Notes: generated by a model not told the origin, from the sequence alone. A DNA stretch of 64,000 bases from Streptomyces sp. BHT-5-2 (GCF_019774615.1 NZ_CP081496.1:4402001-4466000), one strand, 5' to 3'; shown: positions 1 to 9,167, counted from the stretch's first letter. Numbers and translations: made by a program.

Positions 1-163
1 CTGGGATCCGGCCTCATGCGTGCGGAACGCCGCCGTGGAATGCGCTGCGATCAAGCAATTGGTGGGCGTGGTCCCGCGGTTGTCGATCTTTTTCAGACGG
101 CCTTCCCATGGCGCCCATATATGCCATGTATGTCGCCCTGTCCATCTCATTAGAGCTCTGAGG

Positions 164-1675
164 ATGCCGATGGTTCGTGCTGGTTCGCCCCCTGGAGGAT
201 CGGGGCCCACCCCCGCCCCCATATGGCTGCTGCCGTCCGTACTGCTGGCCGTCTGCACGGCCGTGGCCGTGTTGTTGACGCCGTCAATGGCGCGTGCCCA
301 GGTCGTTTCGATCGGCGTGATCGCGACGGTGGCGGTAGCCGTCGCCGGCGGTGAGACGGCACGTCGCGGACGCGTGCTCGACCAACTGCGCAGGCGGTCC
401 GCCGAGCAGGAGGCCGTTCTGCGCGGTCACCTGGCCGAGCAGGAGGCCGAGACCGTGCGGATGGCCAAGGAGACCCTGCCCAAGGCGATGGCCCAGCTCC
501 AGCAGGGCGCCCGGGCGGAGGAGGTACTCCGCAACGTCGTCCATGTCTCCCGTGTCAGCCCGGAGTTCGAAGCCGCGTACCGGGGAGTGCTGCGCTACGT
601 CCTGGAGGCCGTCGAGGCCGAGGAGGACCTGCGCGACTCGGCCCAGCGCGCGTTCGTCAACATCGCCCGACGCGTCCAGGCCATCACCCACCAACAGGCG
701 CAGGAACTGCGGGAGATGGAGGACAAGCACGGCAACGACCCGGAAGTCTTCGGTGACTTGCTCCAACTCGACCACCGCACCGCGCTGGTCGGCCGGCTCG
801 CGGACAGCATCGCCGTACTCGGTGGTGCCCGGCCCGGCCGTCAGTGGCAGCAGACCATCCCGCTGTTCAACGTGCTCCGCGGTGCGATGTCCCGGATCAT
901 CGACTACCAACGCGTCGATCTGCACTCCGTGGCCGAGGTCGGCATCCTCGGACGCGGCGTCGAGCCGCTGATCCACGCCCTGTCCGAACTGCTGGACAAC
1001 GCCACCCGCTACTCACCGCCCCAGACACGCGTCCACCTGACCGCGACCGAGATCCAGACCGGTGTGGCCATCGAGATGGAGGACGCCGGGATCGGCCTGA
1101 CCGACGAAGCCCGTGTGCGTGCCGAGCGGGCCCTGGCACAGGACTCCCCCACCGAGCTGGACCTCGACGACCTGGGCGAGTCGCCACGGCTCGGCCTGGC
1201 CGTGGTCGGCCGACTGGCCCGCGCCTACGACTTCAAGGTCTCCTTCCGCAGCTCCGCCTACGGCGGGGTCCGAGTGGTCCTGATCGTCCCGCCGGACATG
1301 ATCACCGCGACTCCGGTGCCGGGTGGCGCCCTGGCCAAGGCCGCTGTCCTGCCGCCGCCCCGTCGCCGGGGCGGTCCGATGCGCCGGACGGAAGAGGCTG
1401 TTGAGGAGCCCCTGCCCAGCACCGCACCGCGCGCCGCCAACGGGCTCCCGCAGCGCAGGCGCCGTACCCGCGCCGTGATTCCGCCCCTGCGGCACAAGCC
1501 CGCAGCCACCGCCTCCACCACCACTGGATCCGACGCCTCGGTGTCCGCTGCGCCGGCCCCCCAGGCCGGGATGTGGCTGGCCGCCTTCCAGGAGGGCATC
1601 TCGGGCGAGCCCCGGGCCGAGTCCCCGGCGGACCGCCCCCACGGACCGAGCGACAAAGAGTCCGAGCGTAACTGA
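164..1675 (+). CDS. cvnA: Conservon sensor-kinase-like protein CvnA
   Basis: First gene of a four-gene conservon followed by a P450. The protein has an N-terminal hydrophobic segment (about residues 20-45), a long helical/coiled-coil region, and a histidine-kinase-type ATPase domain with the N-box ELLDNATRYSPP and the DAGIGL G-box. The C-terminal tail is Pro/Arg-rich and probably disordered. Known family members are membrane-bound and interact with CvnB to relay a signal to the GTPase CvnD, much like a G-protein-coupled system. I start at ATG 164 because the upstream in-frame part does not look like protein of this family; ATG 170 is equally possible. The ribosome-binding site is weak. Function is firm at family level; the signal is unknown. 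Confidence 0.88.
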   Translation: MPMVRAGSPPGGSGPTPAPIWLLPSVLLAVCTAVAVLLTPSMARAQVVSIGVIATVAVAVAGGETARRGRVLDQLRRRSAEQEAVLRGHLAEQEAETVRMAKETLPKAMAQLQQGARAEEVLRNVVHVSRVSPEFEAAYRGVLRYVLEAVEAEEDLRDSAQRAFVNIARRVQAITHQQAQELREMEDKHGNDPEVFGDLLQLDHRTALVGRLADSIAVLGGARPGRQWQQTIPLFNVLRGAMSRIIDYQRVDLHSVAEVGILGRGVEPLIHALSELLDNATRYSPPQTRVHLTATEIQTGVAIEMEDAGIGLTDEARVRAERALAQDSPTELDLDDLGESPRLGLAVVGRLARAYDFKVSFRSSAYGGVRVVLIVPPDMITATPVPGGALAKAAVLPPPRRRGGPMRRTEEAVEEPLPSTAPRAANGLPQRRRRTRAVIPPLRHKPAATASTTTGSDASVSAAPAPQAGMWLAAFQEGISGEPRAESPADRPHGPSDKESERN

Positions 1676-1701
1676 GTCATTAGGTAAGGATGAGTAAGTA
1701 A

Positions 1702-2112
1702 GTGGTGACACAGCAGCGACTCAATATGAACTGGATGCTCGAGGGCCTGGCGTCCAGTGTTCCGCACACCCGTGATGTCGTGGTGCTGTCCTCGGACGGT
1801 TTGTGTATGGCGCAGTACGGTACGGACGAGGAGACCGCGGATCGCCTCGCCGCGGCCTGTGCCGGTCTGCAGAGCCTGTCGGCGGCCATCGCCACCGAAT
1901 TCCCGCACGGGGACGGACGGATGAAGCTGGTCGTCATCGAGGTGAACGGCGGCTTCTTCTACCTGATGGCAGCCGGCGCCGGGGCGTATCTGGCCGTGCT
2001 GGCCGACGACGACGTGGACGCCGGCCTCATGGGACAGGGAATGCGGGACCTGGTCGCCCGGATCGGTCAGCACCTCACCAGCCCACCGCGGGCCGACCGG
2101 CAGGCCCCATGA
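1702..2112 (+). CDS. cvnB: Roadblock/LC7-domain protein CvnB
   Basis: Small single-domain roadblock/LC7 protein of 136 residues, the usual size for CvnB. This fold regulates small GTPases and binds its CvnA partner in conservons. It follows cvnA after a 26-nt gap containing a GGTAAGGA ribosome-binding site; GTG at 1702 or 1705 is the start. Its stop overlaps the ATG of the next gene (ATGA), so translation is coupled. The call rests on order and size as well as on the hydrophobic beta/alpha pattern (SSVPHTRDVVVLSSDGL near the start, VIEVNGGFFYLMAAG in the middle). Confidence 0.9.
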   Translation: MVTQQRLNMNWMLEGLASSVPHTRDVVVLSSDGLCMAQYGTDEETADRLAAACAGLQSLSAAIATEFPHGDGRMKLVVIEVNGGFFYLMAAGAGAYLAVLADDDVDAGLMGQGMRDLVARIGQHLTSPPRADRQAP

Positions 2113-2477
2113 GCGACGCGAAACCGGAAAAGCGCCGGAACTGGGAGGAAGGCGGCCCCGAGCGCCTCTACATCCTGACGTCCGGCCGAAGCGTACCGTC
2201 CGAAGCACCGCTGGACATGGTCACGTTGATCGTGACCCGGAACCGGCCGGGTTCGAGCATGCAGCCGGAACAGGCGGCCATTCTCCGGATATGCGACTAC
2301 CCGCTGTCCGTCGCCGAGATCTCCGCCTACGTCCATTTACCGGTCAGCGTGGTCACGGTGCTGCTCGTGGATCTGCTGGGGAGCGGCCATGTCGAGGCGC
2401 GGGCACCGATCCCGGCCGCGTCGTTGCCCGATGTCGAACTGTTGGAGGCGGTGATGAATGGACTGCAAAATCTCTGA
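2109..2477 (+). CDS. cvnC: DUF742 protein CvnC, with a TTA codon
   Basis: 122-residue DUF742 protein, the third conservon component. The domain ends with a winged-helix-like segment (LSVAEISAYVHLPVSVVTVLLVDLL). It starts at ATG 2109 inside the cvnB stop and runs 20 nt past the start of cvnD, so the whole operon is translationally coupled. Residue 77 (nt 2337-2339) is a TTA leucine codon. In Streptomyces TTA is read by the late-expressed bldA tRNA, so full expression of this conservon may depend on developmental stage. The TTA is seen directly; the regulation is inferred. Confidence 0.9.
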   Translation: MSDAKPEKRRNWEEGGPERLYILTSGRSVPSEAPLDMVTLIVTRNRPGSSMQPEQAAILRICDYPLSVAEISAYVHLPVSVVTVLLVDLLGSGHVEARAPIPAASLPDVELLEAVMNGLQNL

Positions 2478-3081
2478 GCCCATCGTTGGTCCCCGGAGCG
2501 AGGACATCCTGCCGGACTCGGTCTCCACCGCGGTCAAGGTGGTGATCGTCGGTGGCTTCGGGGTGGGGAAGACCACCCTGGTCGGATCGGTCAGTGAAAT
2601 TCGTCCACTGACCACCGAGGAGACCATGACGCAGGCCGGCGTCGGAGTGGACGACCTCGCCGGAGTCGAGCGCAAGACGCAGACGACCGTGGCGATGGAC
2701 TTCGGCCGGATCAGCCTCAGCAACGAACTGGTGCTGTATCTCTTCGGCACCCCGGGCCAGCAACGATTCTGGTTTCTGTGGAACGGCCTCTTCGAAGGCG
2801 CACTGGGGGCGGTGGTCCTGATCGACACCCGGCGCCTGGACGACAGTTTCGACGTGATCGGCCGGCTCGAAGAACGCGGCCTGCCCTTCGTCGTCGCCAT
2901 CAACGCCTTTCCGGACGCCCCTTCCTATCCCATGTCGGAACTCCGCGCGGCCATGGATCTCCCCGACGACGTACCCATGATCGACTGCGACGCCCGCGAC
3001 CGTGTCTCCAGCCGGGACGCCCTGATGACCCTGATGCGCTATCTGTACACCCTCACGACCTCAGCCTCGGAGCCCCGTTGA
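2458..3081 (+). CDS. cvnD: Conservon small GTPase CvnD
   Basis: 207-residue GTPase of the conservon/MglA-like type. The P-loop is GGFGVGKTTL (about residues 31-40) and the switch-II-like segment is GTPGQQRF (about 99-106), with VVAINAF taking the place of the usual NKxD base-recognition loop, as is normal in this family. It is the output element of the CvnA-B-C-D relay. ATG 2458 lies inside cvnC; the stop overlaps the TTG start of the P450 gene (TTGA). Confidence 0.92.
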   Translation: MDCKISEPIVGPRSEDILPDSVSTAVKVVIVGGFGVGKTTLVGSVSEIRPLTTEETMTQAGVGVDDLAGVERKTQTTVAMDFGRISLSNELVLYLFGTPGQQRFWFLWNGLFEGALGAVVLIDTRRLDDSFDVIGRLEERGLPFVVAINAFPDAPSYPMSELRAAMDLPDDVPMIDCDARDRVSSRDALMTLMRYLYTLTTSASEPR

Positions 3082-4547
3082 CTTCCTTTCACACAGACCA
3101 GCCCGGCGCGACCTCCGCATCCGCACCGCCCCCGCAGTGCCCCGCCCATGCCCGCACCGGAGACAACGCCGGACTGGCGAGGCTTTTCGGCCCCGAGGTG
3201 GTCGAGGACGCGCCCGGTTTCTTCGAGCGCCTGCGCGCCGAGCACGGCCCCGTGGCGCCCGTGCTGGTGGACGGCGATCTGCCGGCCTGGCTGGTCCTCG
3301 GTTACCGGGAGAACCTCGAAGTACTGCGCACGCCCTCGCGCTTCTCCCACGACTCGCGCATCTGGCACTGCTTCAAGGAGAACAGGGTCGCCGCGGACTC
3401 GCCGCTCATGCCCGCTCTGGCCTGGCAGCCCGTCTGCCTCTTCATGGACGGCGAGGAGCATGAGAGGCTTCGTGTCGCGATCACCGAGACCATGGCGCGA
3501 CTCGACCGCCGTGGGATCCGTCGCTGCGTCACCCGATCCGCCAACCAACTGATCGACGAATTCGCCGCTGACGGGCATGCCGACCTCGTCAGCCAGTTCG
3601 CGGAGCAGCTTCCCCTGCGCGTCGTCGCACAGCTCCTTGGAATGCCCGAAGAAGACGCTCCGCGGTTGATCAACGCCACCCGAGACCTACTCATGGGCTC
3701 GGAGACGGCGTTCCAGAGCAACGAGTACCTCATGACGGCGCTGAAACAGCTCGTTGCCCTGAAGCATGCAGCACCTGGTCCCGATTTCACGTCGTGGCTG
3801 CTGGCACACCCCGCCAAGCTCACGGAAGAGGAAGTCGCACAGCATCTGCGGGTTGTCGTTCTCGCTGCGAACGAGAACACGACCAATTTGACTGCGAACA
3901 CCTTGCGTATGGTGCTCACCGATCCCCGCTTCCGGGCGTCACTCGCAGGAGGCAGCATGACCCTGCCCGACGCCCTGGAACAAATGCTGTGGGACGAGCC
4001 GCCGACCGCAGTTCTGCCTGCCCGGTGGGCCACCGGTGACACGGAGCTAGCCGGTCAGTCCATCAAGGCCGGGGACATGCTCCTTCTCGGTCTGGCCGCC
4101 GGTAACAGCGATCCCGTCATCCGCCCCGAACTCTCCGTACCCATGCACGGCAACCGCTCCCACCTGTCCTTCAGCGGCGGTCCACACGAGTGTCCCGGTC
4201 AGGACATCGGTCGGGCCATCGTCGATACCGGAATCGACGCACTGCTGATGCGGTTGCCTGATATCGAGCTGGCCGTTCCCGAGAGCAATCTGAAGTGGAT
4301 GTCCCATTGGATTGCCCGCCATCTGACCGCGCTACCCGTGAAGTTCACCGCAGCTCCGCAAGGGACTTCCCCCGTGGCAGGCCCTCAGCCAGGAGGCGAT
4401 GTGCGTAGCGAAAGCGCCCGCCAAGGTGCCGCAGCCGATGGCTCACGGACCGCAGACCGGAACCGCACGTCAGCTCCCTCTGCGGGCACGCCCAGGACCC
4501 GTTCATTCTTGTGGCGCTTGTTGACGAAGTGGCTGCCAGGGAAGTAG
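3078..4547 (+). CDS. cvnE: Conservon-linked cytochrome P450, CYP157-like, no ExxR
   Basis: Cytochrome P450 of about 489 residues, translationally coupled to cvnD through a TTGA overlap, hence TTG 3078 as start. The heme-binding loop is intact: FSGGPHECPG at about 365-374 with Cys372. The K-helix motif that is normally ExxR reads EQMLW at about 301-305, so both the Glu and Arg positions are changed. The CYP157 family of Streptomyces conservons is the known exception with this pattern (EQxLW). The I-helix carries AANENTTNL. After the catalytic domain there is a roughly 65-residue Ser/Arg-rich tail ending in a hydrophobic/basic segment (FLWRLLTKWLPGK), possibly membrane-associating. Substrate unknown; it may modify the product of the opposing terpene-synthase-like gene. 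Confidence 0.9.
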   Translation: MTSFHTDQPGATSASAPPPQCPAHARTGDNAGLARLFGPEVVEDAPGFFERLRAEHGPVAPVLVDGDLPAWLVLGYRENLEVLRTPSRFSHDSRIWHCFKENRVAADSPLMPALAWQPVCLFMDGEEHERLRVAITETMARLDRRGIRRCVTRSANQLIDEFAADGHADLVSQFAEQLPLRVVAQLLGMPEEDAPRLINATRDLLMGSETAFQSNEYLMTALKQLVALKHAAPGPDFTSWLLAHPAKLTEEEVAQHLRVVVLAANENTTNLTANTLRMVLTDPRFRASLAGGSMTLPDALEQMLWDEPPTAVLPARWATGDTELAGQSIKAGDMLLLGLAAGNSDPVIRPELSVPMHGNRSHLSFSGGPHECPGQDIGRAIVDTGIDALLMRLPDIELAVPESNLKWMSHWIARHLTALPVKFTAAPQGTSPVAGPQPGGDVRSESARQGAAADGSRTADRNRTSAPSAGTPRTRSFLWRLLTKWLPGK

Positions 4548-4592
4548 CTGCTGGTTCAGGGGCGCATGGTGTACACCCCTGAACCAGCAGTT
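4546..4592. terminator. Perfect 15-bp hairpin between convergent genes
   Basis: CTGCTGGTTCAGGGG at 4548-4562 is exactly complementary to 4576-4590 with a 13-nt loop. It begins at the P450 stop codon and lies before the end of the opposing gene. It likely ends transcription from both sides. There is no U-tract, as is common in Streptomyces. Confidence 0.75.
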
Positions 4593-4675
4593 GCACCCCG
4601 CGGGTCATATGCCACGGTCCATGCAACGTGGAGGCGGGAAGTGGTCCTTCGCTGACGGATTCCGTTCGGAGGCCT

Positions 4676-6472
4676 TCAATGGTGGCGGTCTGCGGCAATT
4701 CGGTCAGGTTGGGCTTCGATCAGGCTTCCCGCCCCGATCGCGAACCAGATTCCGTGCCACCACTGCTCCATCACCAGTGCGGCCACAGCGGTGCCGTATG
4801 CGCGGGAGAATCCACTGGCATGGCCCGTGTACATGACGGAGGCAAAGTGGTCGCAGTAGCCACCGTCCATGTACCTGAGGAAGGCGTCCTCCGTGATTCG
4901 CCGATCGCGCAACAACAAGGGAACGACCAGCGCGTGTTCCACGATACCCATGGGCAGCAGGCCGTTCTCCACCGCCTCACGCACAGCGCGGTGGACGTGC
5001 AGTGTGCCGCAGTGGCGTTCCCCGTCGACGTGGACGGCATAGTCGATGTCACAGCGGGGAACACACACCCGCTCCGGCGAAGAGGGTTGCCGTGGCTCCA
5101 GGGCAGGGGTGTAGCAGTCGGCGAGCTGGCAAGCTGCGGACAGGTCCCGTGCGCCAGCCTCGCTGCACAGATCGTGGGCGAGTGCGTAGTAGCGCCACAG
5201 GTCCTGGCGGTGGTTGCACATCTGCCACATACAGGTGCCAATCGTCTCCATGCACCCCGCGTACCGTTCATGTCTGACCGAGCCATCCGAGGTCAGTTGA
5301 GCATTGATCATCCACACGGTTCGCTCGTAGCAGTCCAGCAAGTCGCTCAGGACCAGGGAACCTTGGGTAAGTGCCAGGACTCCTTGGCTGCACTCTTCGT
5401 ACCGCAGGTCGGGGCCCAGGTCCACCCAGTCGTTGACGAGCCCGGTGAGCATCATGTCGTCGCGTCCCGCCGGGCCCTCAACGAAGGACAGATAGTGAGC
5501 GAAGATGCCACTGTCGACCGCCTTGAAGTCACGCCAGCCGTCCCGGTCGGCGTGAACCCATGTGGTCAAACCGTTCGTCGGGTGCGACTTGAGGCTAGCC
5601 TCGTGGCGACGCTTGAGATCGAAGAACGCCATGTCACAGGCCACGTGCAGCCTGCGGGCCTGGAGCTCGACGGGCAGGCTAGGCACGTCCCATAAAGCAA
5701 GGATTTCCTGCATCAGATCTCCGGCCGCATGAGGACCGGGACGGACCGTGTCAACGTTGTATTCGAGGTAGAACCCGTAATCCAGCAGGGGGATGTAGCC
5801 CTGGCGCCAGTCGGGGTAGTCGTCGGAAAGAAGGCCCATCCACCATGACCCCATGGCGAAGTTCGGAAAGCCTGCGACGCCTCGCAGCCCGAACTCGTCC
5901 ATCACCTTGGCCCAGGACGGCGCGGCACAGGAAGGCAGTCTTGATTTCGTGGTGCGGCCGGCGTTGGCTCCGGCACGAGCCCTGGCACAAATCTCGCCGA
6001 TCCGGTCCTGCCCGATCTTCACCGGAGTCCTCCGTACCCGCTTCGCCTCTACTCCACCGGAACGCGCGCGGTGGACCTCCTCCAGCAACTCACGGCCACG
6101 AAAGGTCATCTCCGCGCACGCGCGCGACCATGGCGCAAAGTCCTCTCCCAAACTGCCGGGGTCTTTGAGCGTGGCCGCAAGAGCCTCTTCAGGGGCGTAC
6201 CTCCATGCAGAAGTACCAGCGGCTCCGTGCCCCCTACGTCGACAGGAGTCTCGTACCTCTTCGACGTGTGCATCGAGCGAGGTTCCCATCGCGTGCTTCG
6301 GCAACCACAGCACTTCGAAGGCCGGTGAGTTCCCCTCCTCCCCGTATACGCCGGGCGTTTCTGCCGAGTGGACCCGCAGGGACAGTTGCCGCAAGTAGTC
6401 GTTGGAGATCGGTACCGGGACGGTTTCACCGCTGGTGTCCGCAGCCGACGGAAGACATACCTCACTACGCAT
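4676..6472 (-). CDS. Putative class I terpene-synthase-like protein
   Basis: 598-residue protein convergent with the CYP157-type P450. ATG 6472 is chosen because GGGGAAGGA lies just upstream; a longer reading to 6784 has no better support. The central part resembles a class I terpene synthase. DDYPD (217-221) or the helix-embedded EYNVD (237-241) sits where the Asp-rich metal motif belongs. NDWVDLGPD (347-355) fits (N/D)Dxx(S/T/D)xxx(D/E), about 110-130 residues later. The order and spacing are right, but the motifs are degenerate and the protein is nearly twice the usual length, with an unassigned C-terminal half containing several Cys and Trp. A TTA codon is at residue 260 (nt 5693-5695). 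Could also be an inactive relative or a different alpha-helical enzyme. Confidence 0.55.
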   Translation of the reverse strand: MRSEVCLPSAADTSGETVPVPISNDYLRQLSLRVHSAETPGVYGEEGNSPAFEVLWLPKHAMGTSLDAHVEEVRDSCRRRGHGAAGTSAWRYAPEEALAATLKDPGSLGEDFAPWSRACAEMTFRGRELLEEVHRARSGGVEAKRVRRTPVKIGQDRIGEICARARAGANAGRTTKSRLPSCAAPSWAKVMDEFGLRGVAGFPNFAMGSWWMGLLSDDYPDWRQGYIPLLDYGFYLEYNVDTVRPGPHAAGDLMQEILALWDVPSLPVELQARRLHVACDMAFFDLKRRHEASLKSHPTNGLTTWVHADRDGWRDFKAVDSGIFAHYLSFVEGPAGRDDMMLTGLVNDWVDLGPDLRYEECSQGVLALTQGSLVLSDLLDCYERTVWMINAQLTSDGSVRHERYAGCMETIGTCMWQMCNHRQDLWRYYALAHDLCSEAGARDLSAACQLADCYTPALEPRQPSSPERVCVPRCDIDYAVHVDGERHCGTLHVHRAVREAVENGLLPMGIVEHALVVPLLLRDRRITEDAFLRYMDGGYCDHFASVMYTGHASGFSRAYGTAVAALVMEQWWHGIWFAIGAGSLIEAQPDRIAADRHH

Positions 6473-7494
6473 CACGGCCAGTCCTTCCCCAAGCACTCCG
6501 TTGATCGGTCCTCTTCCTACCCAACACGCACCGCGCAGACTTGGGCGGGCCATCGTCCGTCCCGTTGCGGCTGAGCGGGAGACACTCGCGCTGCCCCGTT
6601 GGTCCGCTTGGCCTCCAAAGTGCTCACCGGCGCCGGTGTGGGAGATCACCTCCAGCTCAACGAGTGCTCGGTGCAGGAGATCGATGAGCTCGGTCACGTG
6701 GATCCTGCGCCCTCCGAAGAGACTCGGTCCGATACGGAGGAAGTCCCCACAGCATCCATTTGCCGAGGCGGCTTCACCCGCCAAGCGAAACGCCCAGGGC
6801 GAGGCGTGCAGGGAGTGCGTTCACAGCGCCTTGTGTGAAACGCGACGAGTTTCCTACGGACGAGGGCCGAGGGGGCTGACCACGAGTCGGCATGTCAAGC
6901 ATGTGCGGAAAAGGTGCAGTTTGTGGCACGTCCATGCTCCTCAGGGACCTGGTAGAGCATCCGGCGAACTTGCCTGCGTGAATCAGCTGTAGGTTCCAGC
7001 CACTGAGCGCGTCGGACAAGAATTGCGCAACGTCGCGTGGGTGTACAGGGGTTCGCGCGCATCACTGCCCGTCAGCGGCACGCGCCCCTGCCTTGCTCGT
7101 GTGCACGGGCGGTGTCCCATGCGACAGACGTGGCGCTGCCCGACTCAGGAGAACCGGGCCGAGTGGCTCGTCCTGCACCCGGCAGCGAGCCAAACGGCAT
7201 CAGCAGCAGGGAGTGTGGCGGCTCGGCGGAGGGAGCGCGCCGCCGGAGCTGCCATCCTTGTCGGACCGTCGTGCGCACGTCGGGGCGACTCCCCGACGAA
7301 CACCGGACTCCGGACGGTGGACTTACGGAACGGCTTGCCGAGTGGACGGCGCCCCGATCGATTCAGGTGGGGTGCCGTCGCGCGCTGCAAGGCCAAGGCG
7401 CCCCGCATTCCTCCTCGATGTGACCCAGATCATCACCATCTGGCCGGCTGTTCGGCGCTGGGCGGCTTTAGCGCATGGCACGATCATGCCAATC
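6473..7494. other. About 1 kb without a convincing gene
   Basis: Open frames exist on both strands but have no family resemblance, no good ribosome-binding sites and no consistent codon bias. I see no terminal inverted repeats or transposase motif. The stretch has more A/T at all positions than its neighbours and may be decayed sequence or the regulatory region of the flanking divergent genes. Confidence 0.5.
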
Positions 7495-7510
7495 ATTACC
7501 CGCGGGTAAT
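7495..7510. promoter_or_regulatory. Perfect 16-bp palindrome upstream of the lipoprotein gene
   Basis: ATTACCCGCGGGTAAT is a perfect palindrome centred 73 nt before the GTG start of the lipoprotein gene. This is a typical operator position. The cognate regulator is not in the immediate vicinity and cannot be named from sequence. Confidence 0.5.
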
Positions 7511-7575
7511 TGTTCGGCCGGAGACGTGTTTCAGCGCTTCGGCCACCCCCACATCACTCTCTTGAGGAATCAACT

Positions 7576-9030
7576 GTGCGCCGTCCCTTGAGATATGCCG
7601 CTTTACCGGCACTGACCGCCGCCTCCCTGCTTGTCGTCACCGGATGTGCGGCAGGGTCCTCGTCCGACCACACCACGGCCGGGAAGAGCGGCGCCGACGG
7701 GCCCATAACCGCGGTGGAGGACGCGGGCGGGGACGCGCAGTCGCCGCTCGCCGTGGCCGCGGCGCCGAACGGGTCCGGCACGCCCAGCGCCGTCGCGACG
7801 CCGGGGCCGAGCCACCGCCCCGCGGCCAAGTCATCGCTGCGGATCGTCAAGTTCGACAGGCACAGCGGCCGGGCCGTCCTGACCGGGCCGACCGCCGGCA
7901 CCCCGCCGAAGGACACGGGCGAGCGGGCCCGGCCCAAACGCCAGGCACCGGTCGCCGTCGGAGACGTCATCGCCAGTGCGCCCGCTCCGGGTGCACCGCG
8001 CGGTGCCCTGGCCAAGGTGACCGAAGTGGTGGGGACGACCGCGCAGGGCACCGAGGTCAAGACCGCGCCGGCCACGTTGGGCGCGCTGCTGGGTGGCTCC
8101 ACGGCGAAGGGGCGGGTCCCTGTCGACCCCTCGGCGGTGCAGGTCGAGCCGCTCGCTCCCAAGGTGGCGGTCTCCTGGGCGAAGACCGGCGGTGTGCATG
8201 TCGGGCCCCAGGGAGGGCGGTTGCCGCTGGGCAGTCTGCGGGTCGATGTCAGCGCCGTGCTGCCCACGATCAAGGCACGAGCGGGTTCCGTCGACGCCTC
8301 TGCTACCGGCTTCGTGCAGCTCGCGCCCGAGGTCGACTTCTCCTACGACGGCGCGGGCAAGTCCACCGGTGCGCCGGGGACCGCGTCGGTGAGCCTGGCG
8401 GGTGACTGGACCTCGCAGTGGGAGCTCAAGGGCCAGGCGGCCGCGTCCACTCAGGAAGGCGCGCCGCTACGGGTGCCGTTCGCCAAACTGCACGCCGACC
8501 CCGTCATCCAGGTCGGTGTGGTGCCTGTCGTGGTCAACCTCGACCTCACCTGCTACCTCCAGGTCGATGCGGACGGAAAGGTGAGCGTCGACGTCAAGCA
8601 GGACGTCAAGGGCAACTTCCGGGTCGGCGGCTCGTACAACCGGGCCAAGGGCTGGACGCCCATCGCCCGCGCCGACCTCACCGGCACCCCGGTGACGGCG
8701 ACCGCGACGGCCGCCGGACGTGTGAAGGCCGCCCTGGGCGCGGAGGCCAGCGTCGGGCTCTACGGCACCGTCGGCGTCACCGGGACCCTGGCCCCGTACC
8801 TGCGCGCCGAGGTCGCAGGCACGGCCAGCGGCGACTCGAACGGTACCGGTTCGCTCGTCGGCAAATGGGCGGCGTACGGCGGCGTGGACCTGTCCGGGGC
8901 GCTCCGGGCGCATCTGGACATCTTCGGCACGCCGGTCTTCGAGCGGAGCATTCCGCTGGGTCCGCTCAACCGTGAGTGGCGGCTCGCCGGTGGAGAGGGT
9001 GCGGTCCGCACTCCGGCGAAGCGGTCCTGA
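7576..9030 (+). CDS. Secreted lipoprotein, unknown function
   Basis: 484-residue protein with a clear lipoprotein signal: basic N-terminus RRPLRY, hydrophobic core, lipobox VVTGC with Cys at about 23. The first 100 residues after it are low-complexity (Ala/Gly/Pro/Ser). The rest alternates Val/Thr/Ser with Gly in many short beta strands, suggesting an extracellular beta-rich domain. I do not recognise a family. GTG 7576 is chosen because GAGGAAT precedes it and the signal peptide begins there. Residue 10 is a TTA codon (7603-7605), so bldA may affect expression. Preceded by a 16-bp palindrome and followed by a hairpin, so probably a single-gene unit. Confidence 0.8.
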   Translation: MRRPLRYAALPALTAASLLVVTGCAAGSSSDHTTAGKSGADGPITAVEDAGGDAQSPLAVAAAPNGSGTPSAVATPGPSHRPAAKSSLRIVKFDRHSGRAVLTGPTAGTPPKDTGERARPKRQAPVAVGDVIASAPAPGAPRGALAKVTEVVGTTAQGTEVKTAPATLGALLGGSTAKGRVPVDPSAVQVEPLAPKVAVSWAKTGGVHVGPQGGRLPLGSLRVDVSAVLPTIKARAGSVDASATGFVQLAPEVDFSYDGAGKSTGAPGTASVSLAGDWTSQWELKGQAAASTQEGAPLRVPFAKLHADPVIQVGVVPVVVNLDLTCYLQVDADGKVSVDVKQDVKGNFRVGGSYNRAKGWTPIARADLTGTPVTATATAAGRVKAALGAEASVGLYGTVGVTGTLAPYLRAEVAGTASGDSNGTGSLVGKWAAYGGVDLSGALRAHLDIFGTPVFERSIPLGPLNREWRLAGGEGAVRTPAKRS

Positions 9031-9125
9031 TCGTCCGGGCTCGTGGCCCGCGGCCGTGGACCGCAACCGTTCGGCGGTCGGCGCGGCAGCGGGCCGCGCG
9101 GCATCCGTCGCCCGCCGCTGACTTG

Positions 9126-9167
9126 CTTGCCCACCGAGGCCGCGTCCATACGGCCCTGGTGGGCAAG
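9126..9167. terminator. Hairpin after the lipoprotein gene
   Basis: CTTGCCCACC (9126-9135) pairs perfectly with 9158-9167, and inner GGCCG/CGGCC can also pair. It lies about 100 nt past the lipoprotein stop. Likely rho-independent terminator without a U-run. Confidence 0.55.

Noticed and set aside
6473..6784. N-terminal extension of the terpene-synthase-like protein to 6784
   Set aside because: The extension has no family resemblance, while ATG 6472 has a strong ribosome-binding site.
6774..7019. Minus-strand frame of 81 codons in the gene-poor stretch
   Set aside because: No ribosome-binding site, no family pattern, and codon third positions not GC-biased.
7023..7565. Plus-strand frames of 128-180 codons before the lipoprotein
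   Set aside because: Arg/Pro/Cys-rich translations typical of non-coding GC-rich DNA; overlaps the operator palindrome and the lipoprotein promoter.
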